A stretch of 39,481 nt of DNA from Haplomitrium mnioides (GCA_049999725.1 JBNGIS010003992.1:38813-78293); one strand, 5' to 3'; counted from the first letter of the stretch, positions 19,222-30,420 are shown. The notes: generated by a model not told the origin, from the letters alone. A program made the numbers and translations.

Positions 19222-19560
19222 GTAAGCAAAGGACTACCCAAAGCGTTAAGTGTGATGGCGAGTATATTGAGGAAAAAAATGGCTTTTGTTGAATTAGACA
19301 GCTCTACTCGGGAAGATTGAGAAGGTCAACCATATGCGCATATAGGATCAGGGATTGAACCTTATGCGTGCATAGGGTTCAAAAGTGAATCCATTGCATA
19401 CAAAGGAATAAGAAGTGAATAAGTTACACACAAATGCCCCCATAGGATCTAAGACTCAACTTTGTGCACAGCTTTGATTTTTGTTGTCGGCGAAGCAATA
19501 ACAATTGAATCTTTCTTTTGACAACTCCAAGAATTCATCATAAAAACGTTCAAGTTTGAA
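19222..19560. other. First intron of DUF7869 gene with 30-bp array, copy 2
   Basis: Starts at GTAAGCAAAG, a good 5' splice site. It contains the palindromic array 19328-19475. Just before the array a plus-strand frame reads LPKALSVMASILRKKMAFVE, which copy 1 shares (MPKAISVMASILGKN). Coding here is therefore possible and the exon border uncertain. Confidence 0.4.
19328..19475. repeat. 30-bp palindromic tandem array, 3-5 copies
   Basis: Three clean 30-bp units start at 19328, 19358 and 19388, with cores ATATGCGCATAT and TTATGCGTGCATAG, followed by two that have drifted in length. It corresponds to 10014-10193. Confidence 0.7.
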
Positions 19561-20735
19561 TTTCCAAACGGTTGTGGAATTTTTTGTCTTCATTTGATGA
19601 AGACCTTGAAATAAAAGATCAAAATGTGTTTGTCCAAAACATAAAAAGCATAGAGTCAGTGAATGGTTTCAATTTTGGAGATGAACCACTGTCACCAACA
19701 ACACCACTCAAACGACTGATTTTAATTCAAGTTGCACCTCGCAATGAGATTAGAAAATCTTACACAAACCAAATTTTTTTTGAGGAATTTTCACATGACA
19801 GTTTGGGAAATGATTCTAACAAAAAGTCTCAATCAATTAATGTTTCATTGGAGTTATCGCCAAGAGTATTGATTATGTTACAAAAAACATTTCCTGATGT
19901 TCAAGATATTGATGAAGATTTTGTTTTGACATGGTGCAGTTTTCTTAATCTCTAAGGAGGACTTCATCCCTCAAAAATTTATTGCAAAGAAACAAATCGT
20001 GTTATTGATGATGATCAAGATCTTTATGAATATGAATTATCTTTGATGGTTGGATTTGCCTACGAACCGAGTTGACCAGTACAACATAAGAATTCTTTGC
20101 AGAAAGTCCATCATGACAAGAACTTTGTGATGAAAAAGCTCAATCTAATATCAATTTCTAAATTGAAGAGAAATTAATGTTGTCAAATAATTGCTTGTTG
20201 TTGTCCAAGACAGATTTTTTAAAAATTGTAAAGAAATGTATTTTTGACAAAGCATGAAGAATTGAGATATCAAATTATAGCCGAAATACCAAGAAAAGAT
20301 TCTAATGTTGACAATCGGTTCATTCTACTTGGCGGTACTGTTGTTTGTAGAAGAGCCTTCAAATTAATATTATCAATAAGGAATAATAGAATCCGAAGGA
20401 TTCAAAATCTCCAAAACAGAGATCCTAGAGGCATTTTTTTAAAAAGAGAACTTTTTGCTAAAGGAGTATTCATGCGTAAGTGGATGGACAATTTTGTAAG
20501 GACACTGTGAGGGAATGCGCACTCAGAAAGTTTATAACTTAACCAATAATTTTACAAGATTGGAAGTTTATGACTACCACACAACTTATTTGAAAGAGAA
20601 AGATCTTGATTGCATTGTTAGTTTTTCGAGTTTTACAAAACATTGGAGATCTCATTTTCTAAATGCAAAAATTCGAAACTGCAATAGATTTGTTGTTTGT
20701 GAAACATGCAAAGAAATAAAATCATTGTGAGAAAA
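19560..20735 (+). pseudogene. Large N-terminal exon of DUF7869 gene (only in copy 2)
   Basis: Three open pieces in shifting frames. 19572-19955 is an acidic and Ser-rich piece of 127 residues with no domain. After a stop at 19953 the same frame continues to about 20170 with GFAYEPS. 20244-20510 holds VVCRRAFKLILSIRNNRIRR and GVFMRKWMD. 20515-20730 holds VYDYHTTYLKEKD, then SSFTKHWRSHF and NRFVVCETCKEIK. The last part matches the order found in DUF7869 proteins (F..W...FP, then F.KCD.C). The exon ends near AAATCATTG|GTGAG or TT|GTGAG. Copy 1 has none of this, so it was deleted there. Confidence 0.6.
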
Positions 20736-21654
20736 ATTCATCTTAGAGTCCAACAAAGGTAACAAATTTCTTCTCTTTTGAAACCTTTTGTTAATTCATG
20801 CTCTTTTTTCGAGACTCAAAGCTGAGTTCTAGAGATGTTATATTTTCTAAACTTAGTATCAAAAGATATTTGTTTTGTTAAGTTGTTTAGCAAACAAGAT
20901 TTGAGTCAAATAATTATTAGCAACTTGAGTTATGAGAACATAATCTCTGCTTGCATAGGGTTTGTAGTTTTTAGTTTGAATCCAAACCTTGTCTATAGTC
21001 AAATAAAGCAAGGAAATGGATTTGATTGTTAATGGTGACGTTAGCCTAAGAACAAGTTTTTCTTTTGTTGCTTTGAATTAAGAGCCCTTTGTTAGATAAA
21101 CAATAGCAATAATTGTTTATATTGTTTGCAAATCCTATGGCCATATAGATTTTTACTTTGTTTCTTTCAAAACCAGTCGCCACAACAGTCAAAGCAAGCC
21201 ATGATATTGGTGTTGTTGCTTTTGGTCATGTGCGCACATACAATCAATTGTTGTCTCCATTGATACTTTGCACTCATAAGATCTACTCTAGTTTTTTTAA
21301 TCTTTTGCAAACAAAGAGTCCAAACTACCTTTGAAATTATAGTTCCAATTTTTTGTCACCCTTTGTTAGCAATTCGTGTTTTTCTCCTTTTAAAACCTTT
21401 GTTTATTTCAAGTTCAACACAAGTACTTATTGTGAATGTTATTCAGATTCTCCTTTATTTAAATTCGCTAAAGTTTATTTTTAATGTTTTTATAAATTTT
21501 CACTTCTACCAATCCAAACATTTGTTTAAGATGATTTGAATATTTATAGCATTTGAGGTTTTCTTTTAAAGTTTGAAACATCCACACATGTTTTACTGAC
21601 CTACTTTTATGTCTTTCATGCTTTGTGATGATGCAGTCAAATATAATTGCCAAT
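20736..21654. other. Second intron of DUF7869 gene, copy 2
   Basis: Non-coding, aligned with 10290-11210 of copy 1. It includes palindromes such as CATGTGCGCACATA near 21228. The 3' splice site is not clear in either copy. Confidence 0.45.
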
Positions 21655-23118
21655 TATTTCAATATCGTGACCAACAAATGAAAGAAAGAACAAAACTTGC
21701 AAACCATCAAAGAAAAATGTTATGTCGATGGTCAAAAACACTTGGGAATTGTCATTGATAGAATAGATCGAAAGAAAACTACTATTCCACACTAGCCTTT
21801 GACACTAAAAATCATTCATAAAGATTGTTTGGAAGATGTGCGTGTTGTTGGTACCTTAATACTCAATCATGCTCTTTCTTCAAAGGTCTTATTAACCTAC
21901 AAAAATATGAGAAATGATTCTAATTGATAGTTACTTTGTTCAATTACATATTATGTGACTTTGAAAGGTTGTTGTCTCCAACTGTATATCTTCTGTTGGA
22001 CAATACGACACGAGAGAATAAGAATTCCATCTCGTTTGGATATCTTAGTCTTCTTATTGCCAAGAAGGTTTTTTAAAAAATCAAGGTGGGATTTCTTATG
22101 GTTGGCCATACTCATGATCAAATGGATAAAATGTTCATCCAATTCTAAAAGCATTTCAAACGTGCTAAAGCTTTCACGGTTACAAGTCTTAGTGAGGCGC
22201 CATAATTATCATACAATCCTAAACCTCAAGTAGTTCATTTGATGGAAACTTGGGATTTTAAAATGTTTCTCTAATAACATCCCTCTTTGGTTCAAAGATT
22301 GGATGATATTACCTTTAATGAGAAATTCAAGTTCTAGTTGATTGATTCCAAGATAAAGATTTGGAGCAAAGAGTTTTCAAAAAACAAATTTTGGTTACCT
22401 TTGGATGGTATTTGTCGACTCAAATGTCTACTTGAAGTGGATAGAGAAATTTAAAATTCAATGTTGATCCCTCTCAAAGCATATTCTGAAATCAAACAAT
22501 CTCCAAAGTAAGAAAAAAAAAGTTGATGTTGAGAAGGTGGTCTTTGCAATAAGAGACAACATAAGTGAGAACTGCTACAAGTTCTTTACAAATTCTAATA
22601 CTCAATGGTGGAATGACTTTTTTCTTGCCCAACAAGAGATTACGACCTACATCCTTGGAAAAAAGAAAAAGACAAGGACTCGAAGTAGAGCTCACTTTTT
22701 CACCTTCACAACAACTAAATACTTGTAATGATTCTCAAAATGTTTGTCTAGTTTCTCAGCTTGATGCTCAACACATAGAAGAAGATACTCCAGTACAGCA
22801 AATCTTTCTACATGTTGAGCAATCTATGATGGAGCACTTAGTCTGCTAGAAGGGATTGTTTCACACAACACTCGATATAATCACAAATTCAGCAATCTAC
22901 ATGAGGGAAAAGCTAGAATGTTTATTTGTGTTGTTGCATCTATGGATTCAAAGGGCAGACCATTTTGGGTTGCCAAAGTCCTCCAAGTTTTGCTATTTGA
23001 TGAGGAAGAATGCCCAATTCTGAAACGAGTAAGTGTTCAGTGGTTTGTTTGTGAGGCTGAGGATGCATTTTCTGGACAATACTTCACAGAAAAAATAGTA
23101 GCAACAAAAAGGAAATGA
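21655..23118 (+). pseudogene. DUF7869 core exon, copy 2
   Basis: Reads DQQMKERTKLANHQRK, then LGIVIDRIDRKKTTIPH (first acidic motif), then VGTLILNHALSS. After a frame change it reads VYLLLDNTTRENKN (second motif), LSLLIAKKVF and KVGFLMVGHTHDQMDKMF (third motif). These match the hallmarks LxxDNxxxENKN and GFLxVGHTHxxxDxxF of DUF7869 proteins, and the D-D-D spacing is like an RNase-H-type catalytic core. It continues, in frames that shift twice more, through VVFAIRDNISENCYKFF to KGRPFWVAKVLQVLLFDEEE and VQWFVCEAEDAFSGQYF, a small-barrel-like ending. Stops fall at the two frame changes, among other places. Confidence 0.75.
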
Positions 23119-23189
23119 AAATCCAAGTTACATATTTATGTACTTGATGTGACACACATTGTGATTTTTTTTTTCTTCTTACACAAAAA

Positions 23190-23410
23190 ACAACCAATTG
23201 AGAAAAACCACTCTAGCTACTTTTAAATTAAATATATTTGAGTATAAAAGACAAACAGCAATCAATTCTGATATGTTTGAAAGATATTCAATCACTATTA
23301 TTAACATTAAGACATATCAAGTAAATCTTAATGAATCTTCTCAAGTTGAATCCAAAGAAGTCAAGCCGAGTAACTAAAGTTATTTAAGAATTTTACTGTG
23401 TATTGTGTAC
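23190..23410 (+). pseudogene. C-terminal exon of DUF7869 gene, copy 2
   Basis: The frame reads EKNHSS or, in the homologous frame, TLATFKLNIFEYKRQTAIN, then NIKTYQVNLNESSQVESKE, ending in a TAA at 23375 where copy 1 has TAT. It is shortened relative to copy 1 by about eight codons. No domain. Confidence 0.45.
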
Positions 23411-24500
23411 TTTCAATTATATTGTAATTTAAGATTATTATTTCATAAATTACGTTTGAATGTTATGAAGGAATTTGTTGAATTTATCTACCCCCTTGAA
23501 CTTTTTAGTGTAAATCATTCCAAGTTGAATGTTATTATTTGTAAATAAAACTTGAATCTTTAGTTCATATTTTCTTTCTCAAAATGTAAGTATGTTCTTT
23601 TCTTCTTCATTGCTTGCTCAAAGAGTTTAAGGTTTTTGTATTGGTAAAGCATCTGCCTAAATTGACTATTTATCTTTTGCTTGTAAAGGCTTTGATGTAA
23701 AACTGAAAACATTCGACGCGTTTTGACTCAGATGTAGAGTTTTATGCCTATTTTACTTTCAAATTCCAAATTAAAAAACAGAATCTTTAGCGTGCCTAGA
23801 GCTTATTGCAAAAAAATAGAACCTTTATCTCATGTATTCTCGGTTGTAGAAGTTTGAACCCTATGTGCGCATAGACTTTGATTCGCAAGTTAAAACCTTG
23901 TGCGTGCCAAAACTCTGTTGCAGAACATAAAACCTAGGTTGTTTATAGTCTTTGTTGTGGAGTGTTCAGATTGTCAGCTTGGATTCCTATGCACATATAG
24001 ACTTTGGGGTGGAGTGTTCAAATGTTGAGCATGGATTCCTATGCATGCATAGACTTTGGGGTGAAAGTCCAAGCCTTCCATACGCTCTACTTCTCATACG
24101 AAGACTATTGGTTAGAACTTAGACTCTACACTAGTCAAAGACTCTATTTTAGAACTCAAAAACCTTTGTTTGGTAGAATCTAGTCAAAAACTTGCAGATG
24201 TTTCTTGTTTACACTCTTAATTCAATCTGGTTAGCCATTTTTTTTTTTTTCTAAACTATGACTCTTTTGTGTATATGTTTCTTTGAATTATAATTTTTTT
24301 TAAATGCTCAAACCTTTTTTTAATACCCACTTTAACTTTTGCATCCATGTATTTTCAACTACAAATGAAAGCATTTTTCTTGCTTGAACTTTAAAATACA
24401 ACTTCTAAATCCATGCAATGTTTCATATTTGGTTTTTGTGTCTAAGATTACAAACTCATTCCCTTGACTTCTAGTCTACTTGAGCATTTTCCTCATCTTT
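23411..24500. other. 3' flank of DUF7869 gene, copy 2
   Basis: Non-coding, aligned with 12960-14045. It contains the palindrome-bearing repeats 23857-24085 and poly-T runs. No supported gene. Confidence 0.5.
23857..24085. repeat. 36-bp and 52-bp palindrome-bearing repeats, copy 2
   Basis: Two 36-bp units (from 23857 and 23893) are followed by 52-bp units, the clearest from about 23983 and 24035, each beginning ATTCCTATGC. The palindromic core CTATGTGCGCATAG or CTATGCATGCATAG is followed by ACTTTG(G/A). It is the same core as in the 24- and 30-bp arrays but with a longer spacer. Confidence 0.65.
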
Positions 24501-24909
24501 TTTTTTCCAAAAAATAAGTTTCAAAGAGTACTATGTCTTTGCGCACATTGTCTTTGTACAACCAAACATATTTCAAAATAGTTTCTTATAACATATATTT
24601 CAATTTTTGGGCTTCAAATTGTAATCAATATTAAGTGCAAGTATCTTGTGAAAACTTACCATAATTTTTATAGTTTTCATCGATTTCAAGATTTCCAATA
24701 TTTTCATAAAAAACTTTGAAAGATGTTTGATTTTGCATAATAAAACTAACTCTTGCTCTATTATCCTCGTTAAAACAACCAAAAATAAAGCTTAAAAAAT
24801 CACATAATTTTTTTTCAAAAAAATAACCTCAATTTTTCTGCTTTTTAAGCTCAAAACCACATTTTTTCCTAAAAAATATAAGGTTTATGTTTTGAGTAGC
24901 TTGATTTTG
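24501..24909. other. Right subterminal DNA, copy 2
   Basis: AT-rich stretch up to the right terminal repeat, with no counterpart in copy 1. The short open frames on the minus strand (24600-24782, 24829-25014) resemble nothing known to me. Confidence 0.4.
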
Positions 24910-24928
24910 GTTCAAAGTAGTGGTTGTT
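24889..24928 (-). repeat. Right terminal inverted repeat, copy 2
   Basis: GTTCAAAGTAGTGGTTGTT at 24910-24928 is the inverted form of the left end. Inward there is a subterminal GAGTAGCTTGATT block echoing the CGCTACTGAG block of the left ends. GTTT follows outside. Confidence 0.6.
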
Positions 24929-26258
24929 GTTTGTTCTCTGTAAGGTTTGAGTGAGCAACTAAATTCTAAGATACAATCAAGAAACCCACTAGATCCTTCA
25001 AATAGATCTATCAATTTCTCAAGTGAACACTCAACTTGAGTTTCTTGAATTAGTTCTGCAACTGCTTTACACTCTCTATAGTAATGACATACGTCAGAAG
25101 TTAGCTAATAAATAGTGGTCAACATAGCAAATTATGAGATTATCTCCAAAATAGTTCCTAGTTTGTAGGCATTGAAGAATCAAATTCTTTACATTCTTGA
25201 TCTTCTATTGTCGCTCACTCTTTTGGCGACTCAATTGCTAGACCAAAGAATTGGTGCTCACTTCTACTCCCACCTTTAAATTAATTGTCAAATTTTTCTT
25301 GGATGTTAGTCAAATCTGGTCACAATATCTCCCATGGATTTCTCTTTCTAGCTCTCAAATAATAAGATTTTTACAATATTTAGATAGGTTATTTAAAAAA
25401 TCTTCAATAGATGAAACATCTGAGTCCTCAATACCTAATTAACAATTAGAAACTCTCTCTTCTTGATTTTGTTGAGCACCTTACATATTGCCTCCTTGAC
25501 AACTGTGCCATAGCCTCTTCTAGCCATGGGAAAATCTTGAAACTTGTAGTTTATCTCTTTCTCTAGGTTTTTTACTCAAGGAGGCATAAGAAACAATGTT
25601 ATAATGCTCAAAATCTTCAAGTTCTATGTTTTTTTTATCTCCCTCCTCTATGGGCTCTCAAGATCTACCTTTCAAACACTTTCTATTTCTAAATATATCT
25701 CTTGAAGTCTTCAAATAAGAAAATTGTCTCAACCTTTGGCTGGATTGTCAACTATGAGGTCACACCATGACTTTTTCGTAACAATCAGAAATAGGCCTAA
25801 TATTAAACTTCCAATCTTTAACAAGCTCGGCTGTTAACTACTTTGAATAATTCACTACTTTTGAAAGGGTCTTAGTTTTCTAAAATTCATTCGTCTTCAA
25901 TGAGGAAGTTGGAATGTCGCACTCTTATCTTTCCTAACATACATCTTACCTCGATTTTGATTGATTGCTATGCAACAAATTCTTCAATTGACTTTTGAAT
26001 GAGGGTATTTTTCTTCTATCGTTCAAACATAGAAAATTTTCTTCTAATACTTAACTTATGTTCCAAAATCAACAATCACTTCTTCTTTTGACAACTCGAT
26101 CTTTGACCTAGTTATTTTTGAAATTTGGTTTGAAAATAATCTCGACGTTAGAACCTTGTTATATCCTTAACTTGCATCACTAAGGCTCGGATTATAGCTT
26201 CTCTAGATGCTTCTCGCAAGTAGGAATATCCAACTTTTTCTAATTTTAGCAATACTAT

Positions 26259-26259
<1 letters not shown>
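24929..26259. other. AT-rich DNA without recognisable gene
   Basis: No conserved domain, no repeat of note and no long frame that looks coding. The short open stretch 25251-25442 is not convincing. Confidence 0.5.
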
Positions 26260-26294
<35 letters not shown>

Positions 26295-26408
26295 TCTCTC
26301 TCTCTCTCNNNNNNNNNNNNNNNNNNNNNNNNNNNNNNNNNNNNNNNNNNNNNNNNNNNNNNNNNNNNNNNNNNNNNNNNNNNNNNNNNNNNNNNNNNNN
26401 NNNNNNNN

Positions 26409-26451
<43 letters not shown>
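26260..26451. repeat. (CT)n microsatellite with 100-N assembly gap
   Basis: CT dinucleotides run from 26260 to 26308 and from 26409 to 26451, with one CC interruption near 26290. Between them are exactly 100 N (26309-26408), the usual placeholder for a gap of unknown size. The open frames of Arg/Glu or Leu/Ser here are artefacts of the repeat. Confidence 0.97.
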
Positions 26452-26454
<3 letters not shown>

Positions 26455-29400
26455 ACTACAATTTTGCAAACGAAGATGCAGCTAAGCCCACTTTGAAGAT
26501 TGGTGCTTATATACAATACTACTTTGAATATGTTCTAGGCGTGAATTACAATCTCCCAAAATTGGAAGTAGCTTACAAGCCTTTGAATCATGGTCACTCT
26601 ACATTTTTTGCAAATTCATGATCTTTGTGTCTACAAGAGCTAATTAGGTGAGCTCTACAATATGTTAGATGTGAATCATATCTTAATTGGATCCCATTAT
26701 GGCTCAATTCCTAATGTTCTATGTACGTCTATCTAAAGTCTGCTAAGCTCTTATCTTTTATACTCATGCTCTTTCTTAATGCTCCTCACAAGTTCTCTCT
26801 CTTAAGATAGAATGCTTTGAAGACATGTAGCCAAACTCATAGTTTGAAGACACTACTTCTTAGATTAGGAAAAGGCACTTAGTGATACATCCAAATAGGA
26901 TTTTATCTTGGAAGAAAGAGCACACATTGTCAAAACAACATGCCTCTTCTTCAGGTCTCTTTTATCATCAATATTATAAACTGAAACTTACATTGTTTTG
27001 AGGTCAAATGATGTCATCTTTTTTTGTTCTCTCCTCTATCTAGTCTTTATCCGATTGTCAAATTTTCTTTCCAATTTTCCAACAAATTGAAAGTTTGGTT
27101 TTCCTCTTTTTTCTGTCACAGTGGCCCTTACTCTAACACTCAACATCACAAATGAAAATCTTCTTGATCTTCAAACTTTGACTTTTTATTCCCAAAAACT
27201 TTAGCATTCATATCATAACAATCTTTGGAATGTGTCAACATTAGCTCGGTCACGATCATTGCTTAATGGTCAATCTTTATTAATTCATATTTTTCCCCTC
27301 ATTTGTATTTTTGGAAGAAGGTCACCAAAAATTGGACTCTCTAATGTCAGCTCCTCATTATCAAACACCTTCCAACCAGCTCAAACATCATAAAGTGATC
27401 TAAGATGTTTTCTTTATTGGCTCTTAACCAACTTTAATCATCCAACTTTAAAGACCCAATTCTTAGAGCACATTCCCTCTTTTGGAACTAACTTTATTCC
27501 GACCAAATATTTTTTCATTTTTGTTACTTTTGCAAATAAACCAACTCGAACCCTTATCAAAATTTCAAATTTTATTAAAAGTAGTGGGATGAAAAGACCA
27601 AATCCTTCATTTCTAGTATGCTCACTACCTCACAACTATATCTAAATTTGAAGACATCTTCACCTAGTAGACATATTTTCATAAAGTTGTAACTCTACAT
27701 TTTGTGAATTCTAGGGTAAAATAAGCCTCAATCCAAGGCTGGGTTCCTAGGTGAGGCATTGCATCTATGAAAGAAATCAATAGATTGTTTGAGACTACAA
27801 CGCAAACACTTTGTACAACAACTAGCATCCTCTCAACATCTTACCTGCAATTAACGCATACAGTTACCATCGTTGAGAACTCATTTGTGGATATACTATG
27901 ACATAGTATGATGGCGAGTGTAGAAAACTATAGACAAAACACCATTTTTTCCTGCAAGAACCACAAGAAAGCTAGTGTTACTTAGAGAAGTAATTTTGTT
28001 AAAGAGGGACAACCAACTACTTTTGTGCAAGTAATATTCAATTGTACAAAAGTTGTCCATCCAAAGTAGTAGAACTTTGTGCATTCACAACAATGGAAGG
28101 CAAATGTACCACCATCAAATGTGCTATTTGTGAAGGTGGCAGTCTACTAGGGTCTCTTTACCTAATGCAATACAAACTTCAACCTATAGACATGAACAAT
28201 ATATAGCTCTCTAAACCCACTTTTGTTGGTGACAACTTTGATAGATGCAATGAGCATACCCACTACAATGGTTGCATATATGTCATATCATCATGAGTAA
28301 TAATCATAGCCAAATTTTTTACATAAGACCATGGGGTGCTTAGAAATATATTCATGAGTCACAACGTGCTTGGATACTAGACTATACTCACAATAACTAT
28401 ACTAACTTCCAAAGACTTCAAATACCTACCCAAACAAGGATACTAAGATATAAATGGATGGTTAGTGTGGTAGATAGTAACCTAAGGTTAGTAATAGCAT
28501 TGTGTTGGCAAATAGCTCACAATGAGATTTTTTTTTTTAGAGGTAGCGTATAACATGAAGTTTTCTTTCTAGACGTATGGCATAATATGATGATAGTTAT
28601 TGTTTATCTTCATGCTATCAATCAAGACCCTTAGTAGAGAGAAACTTTGTCTTAGTAGTGCAGCCTCTATCTCTCTTGCAAAGAAGCACTCAACTTATAA
28701 AGGTAGTACTATGGAACAAAAATTGCATAAGTTCGTCACCTTTTATATGTGAACAGTTCAATGATAACTTTGATGATGAGAAGATGCAAGTCTACCTTCT
28801 AGAAGAACCTACATCCATTCTCAAATGTGCTATTTGGGTCTGTGCTTTAAGACAGTAGACTATGTAGTTATTCAAACTATTATCTTGTGTAGATATTGTT
28901 AATGTGTAGCTAAGTTTTTCAGTTATGCCATGTACTACCATGCTTGTGAAACGAATAATATTGGGTTGTCCATTAAGCCTCTAATGCTATGTTCTAAAGA
29001 ATTCAACTAGTAGTTCAAGATTCAAAGAAACAAACCTAAGATATTTATTTAGTGAGCTCTATTTGAACCCTTTATAAAATTTTCTACCCATGTTTTTTGG
29101 CATCAATTTTTTTTTTCATTAGAGAAAGCTCAAAAGTTTCTAGCTTGTAAAGAAATGCTTTGTACAAATATTCACTATCTAATCAATTATTATAGTTCTT
29201 GTTGACTTCTCGAGAAAAAATGATAAACTTTTTTAGAAGTTATGTAAAAGGTGGCTCATCTTTGGTAGTAGTGGTTTGAGTGACAAGTCATTGATAAATA
29301 CTTGTGTCATCCTTAGTGAGGTTGATAACATAATGCCTTGCCATGCCTTCTCCTTGCCCCTCATTATTTTTCTTTGATTTAGTTGTTATTTTGTTGTGTG

Positions 29401-29880
29401 CAACCTTCACTTGTGATCTATGACTCTTCCTCTACCTTCATCATCCTTTCTCAAATTTTTCTTTCTAATTCCTGCACATCATCAAGCTGTTTTTAGTTTC
29501 TTGTATATCTACCTTCCTTTTTTTGTTTTTTCGTTGGTTGGTTGGCGTGAGGCTTAGGGCTTTGTTACCGAAGCTGAAGCTCAACAGCTTAGCTTTTGTT
29601 TCGAAAAATATAAGTTTATTATTGTATATCTCTAAGCCAACTTTCTTGAAAATTTACTACTCAAACATGTTTTTTTACTCTACAATCAAAACTTTAAAAA
29701 ACTTTTTCCTTTTTTTTTTTCTTTTTTGAAACAAGAATTTTGGTAAGTCGATGGCTACCACACCTTTTGGTTGAGAAAATTCAATATTGTTGGCATTCGC
29801 GACATCATGAAATTGTTTCCTCTAAGCAATTACAAGTGAGATTTTGTTGCATTGGTGTTGTTCATAGGTAGTTTCTTTAG
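26452..29880. other. AT-rich DNA without recognisable gene
   Basis: Dense stops on both strands. No domain, tRNA or large repeat was recognised. It is probably long-decayed transposon DNA, but I cannot name a family. Confidence 0.45.
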
Positions 29881-29892
29881 ATGGGGCCTATA

Positions 29893-30060
29893 GAGATTCT
29901 CTACATTTCTCTCTTTGAAGGCCGTAGGCAATGCCCATATGTGCATAAGGAAAACTTTCATCGGAGGTAGGAAGCAACATAGATTCTCTACTTTACTATT
30001 GTTTAGAGCCATAGAAAGTGCCCATAGAACAGACCTTCATTGGAGGTAGGAATCAGTTAT
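29893..30060. repeat. Tandem duplication of ~85 bp
   Basis: Two diverged copies begin AGATTCTCTAC (29893 and about 29980). Both include a GCCCATA phrase and end CTTTCATCGGAGGTAGGAA or CTTCATTGGAGGTAGGAA. Confidence 0.6.
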
Positions 30061-30255
30061 AAAACACATGATTAATGGAGCTTTCAAAACCATTTAGCAC
30101 CACAAAAGCATGCACTCTCTGCACATTTCCAAGGGCATTATGGGTAAATGCCAAATCTATGTGATATCATGATGAATCTCTCCTCTCTATCGTGTGACCG
30201 ACAAGATAACTCACCTAGGCCATGCTATCTGATTGTTCTCTCTTGTTACTTATTT

Positions 30256-30420
30256 GCACTCAATGGATCTCATCAACTAATAGACTTGTATGCACACCTC
30301 CTTTGCCTCTTTTTGCAATTCAATTCTTCTTACCCATAAAAAATTTGGACTAAATGGATCTAGCCAACTAATGGACTTGTAGGCGCACCCCTATTCTCCC
30401 CTTCCTTCAGTGCAATCAAC
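30256..30420. repeat. Direct duplication of ~90 bp
   Basis: AATGGATCTCATCAACTAAT and AATGGATCTAGCCAACTAAT head two copies about 98 bp apart, both followed by GGACTTGTAnGC- or AGACTTGTATGC-type sequence and a CT-rich part ending in a GCAAT phrase. Confidence 0.6.

Larger units (their letters stand above)
19108..23410 (+). pseudogene. DUF7869-family gene, decayed copy 2 (most complete)
   Basis: The start ATG at 19108 (MARVFKSKKKLEFKD) is kept here. Exons by inference: 19108 to about 19221 (ends GGAG|GTAAGC), about 19560-20735, 21655-23118, and about 23190-23400. The second exon has an N-terminal region and then a VVCRRAFKLILSIRNNRIRR motif, a VCxxxFxxxxxIxxxxxxR pattern usual in DUF7869 proteins. 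Next is a segment with SSFTKHWRSHFLNAKI and FVVCETCKEIKS, a Cys-pair putative zinc-binding part (CxxC). The core exon holds the three acidic motifs, and then comes a part with RPFWVAKVLQV. The gene is broken by stops at 19953, 20076 and 20174 and by several frameshifts. The family's role is unknown to me, but gene content and terminal repeats suggest it as a candidate transposase. Confidence 0.65.
14583..24928. mobile_element. Two-gene ParB-methylase/DUF7869 element, copy 2 (both ends present)
   Basis: The element is bounded by AACAGCCGCTACTTTGAAC at 14583-14601 and its inverted form at 24910-24928 (17 of 19 positions match; both differences are G to A). GTTT occurs directly outside both ends (14579-14582 and 24929-24932) and could be a 4-bp target-site duplication, although four bases may match by chance. 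Inside are a minus-strand ParB-methyltransferase pseudogene (15520-18633) and a plus-strand DUF7869 pseudogene (19108 to about 23410), head to head. Palindromic arrays fill introns and flanks. The length is about 10.35 kb. It is the more complete copy for the DUF7869 gene and the less complete one for the ParB region. Confidence 0.6.

Noticed and set aside
26148-26516. Arg/Glu-rich and Leu/Ser-rich proteins
   Set aside because: They are only translations of the (CT)n repeat and of the N gap.
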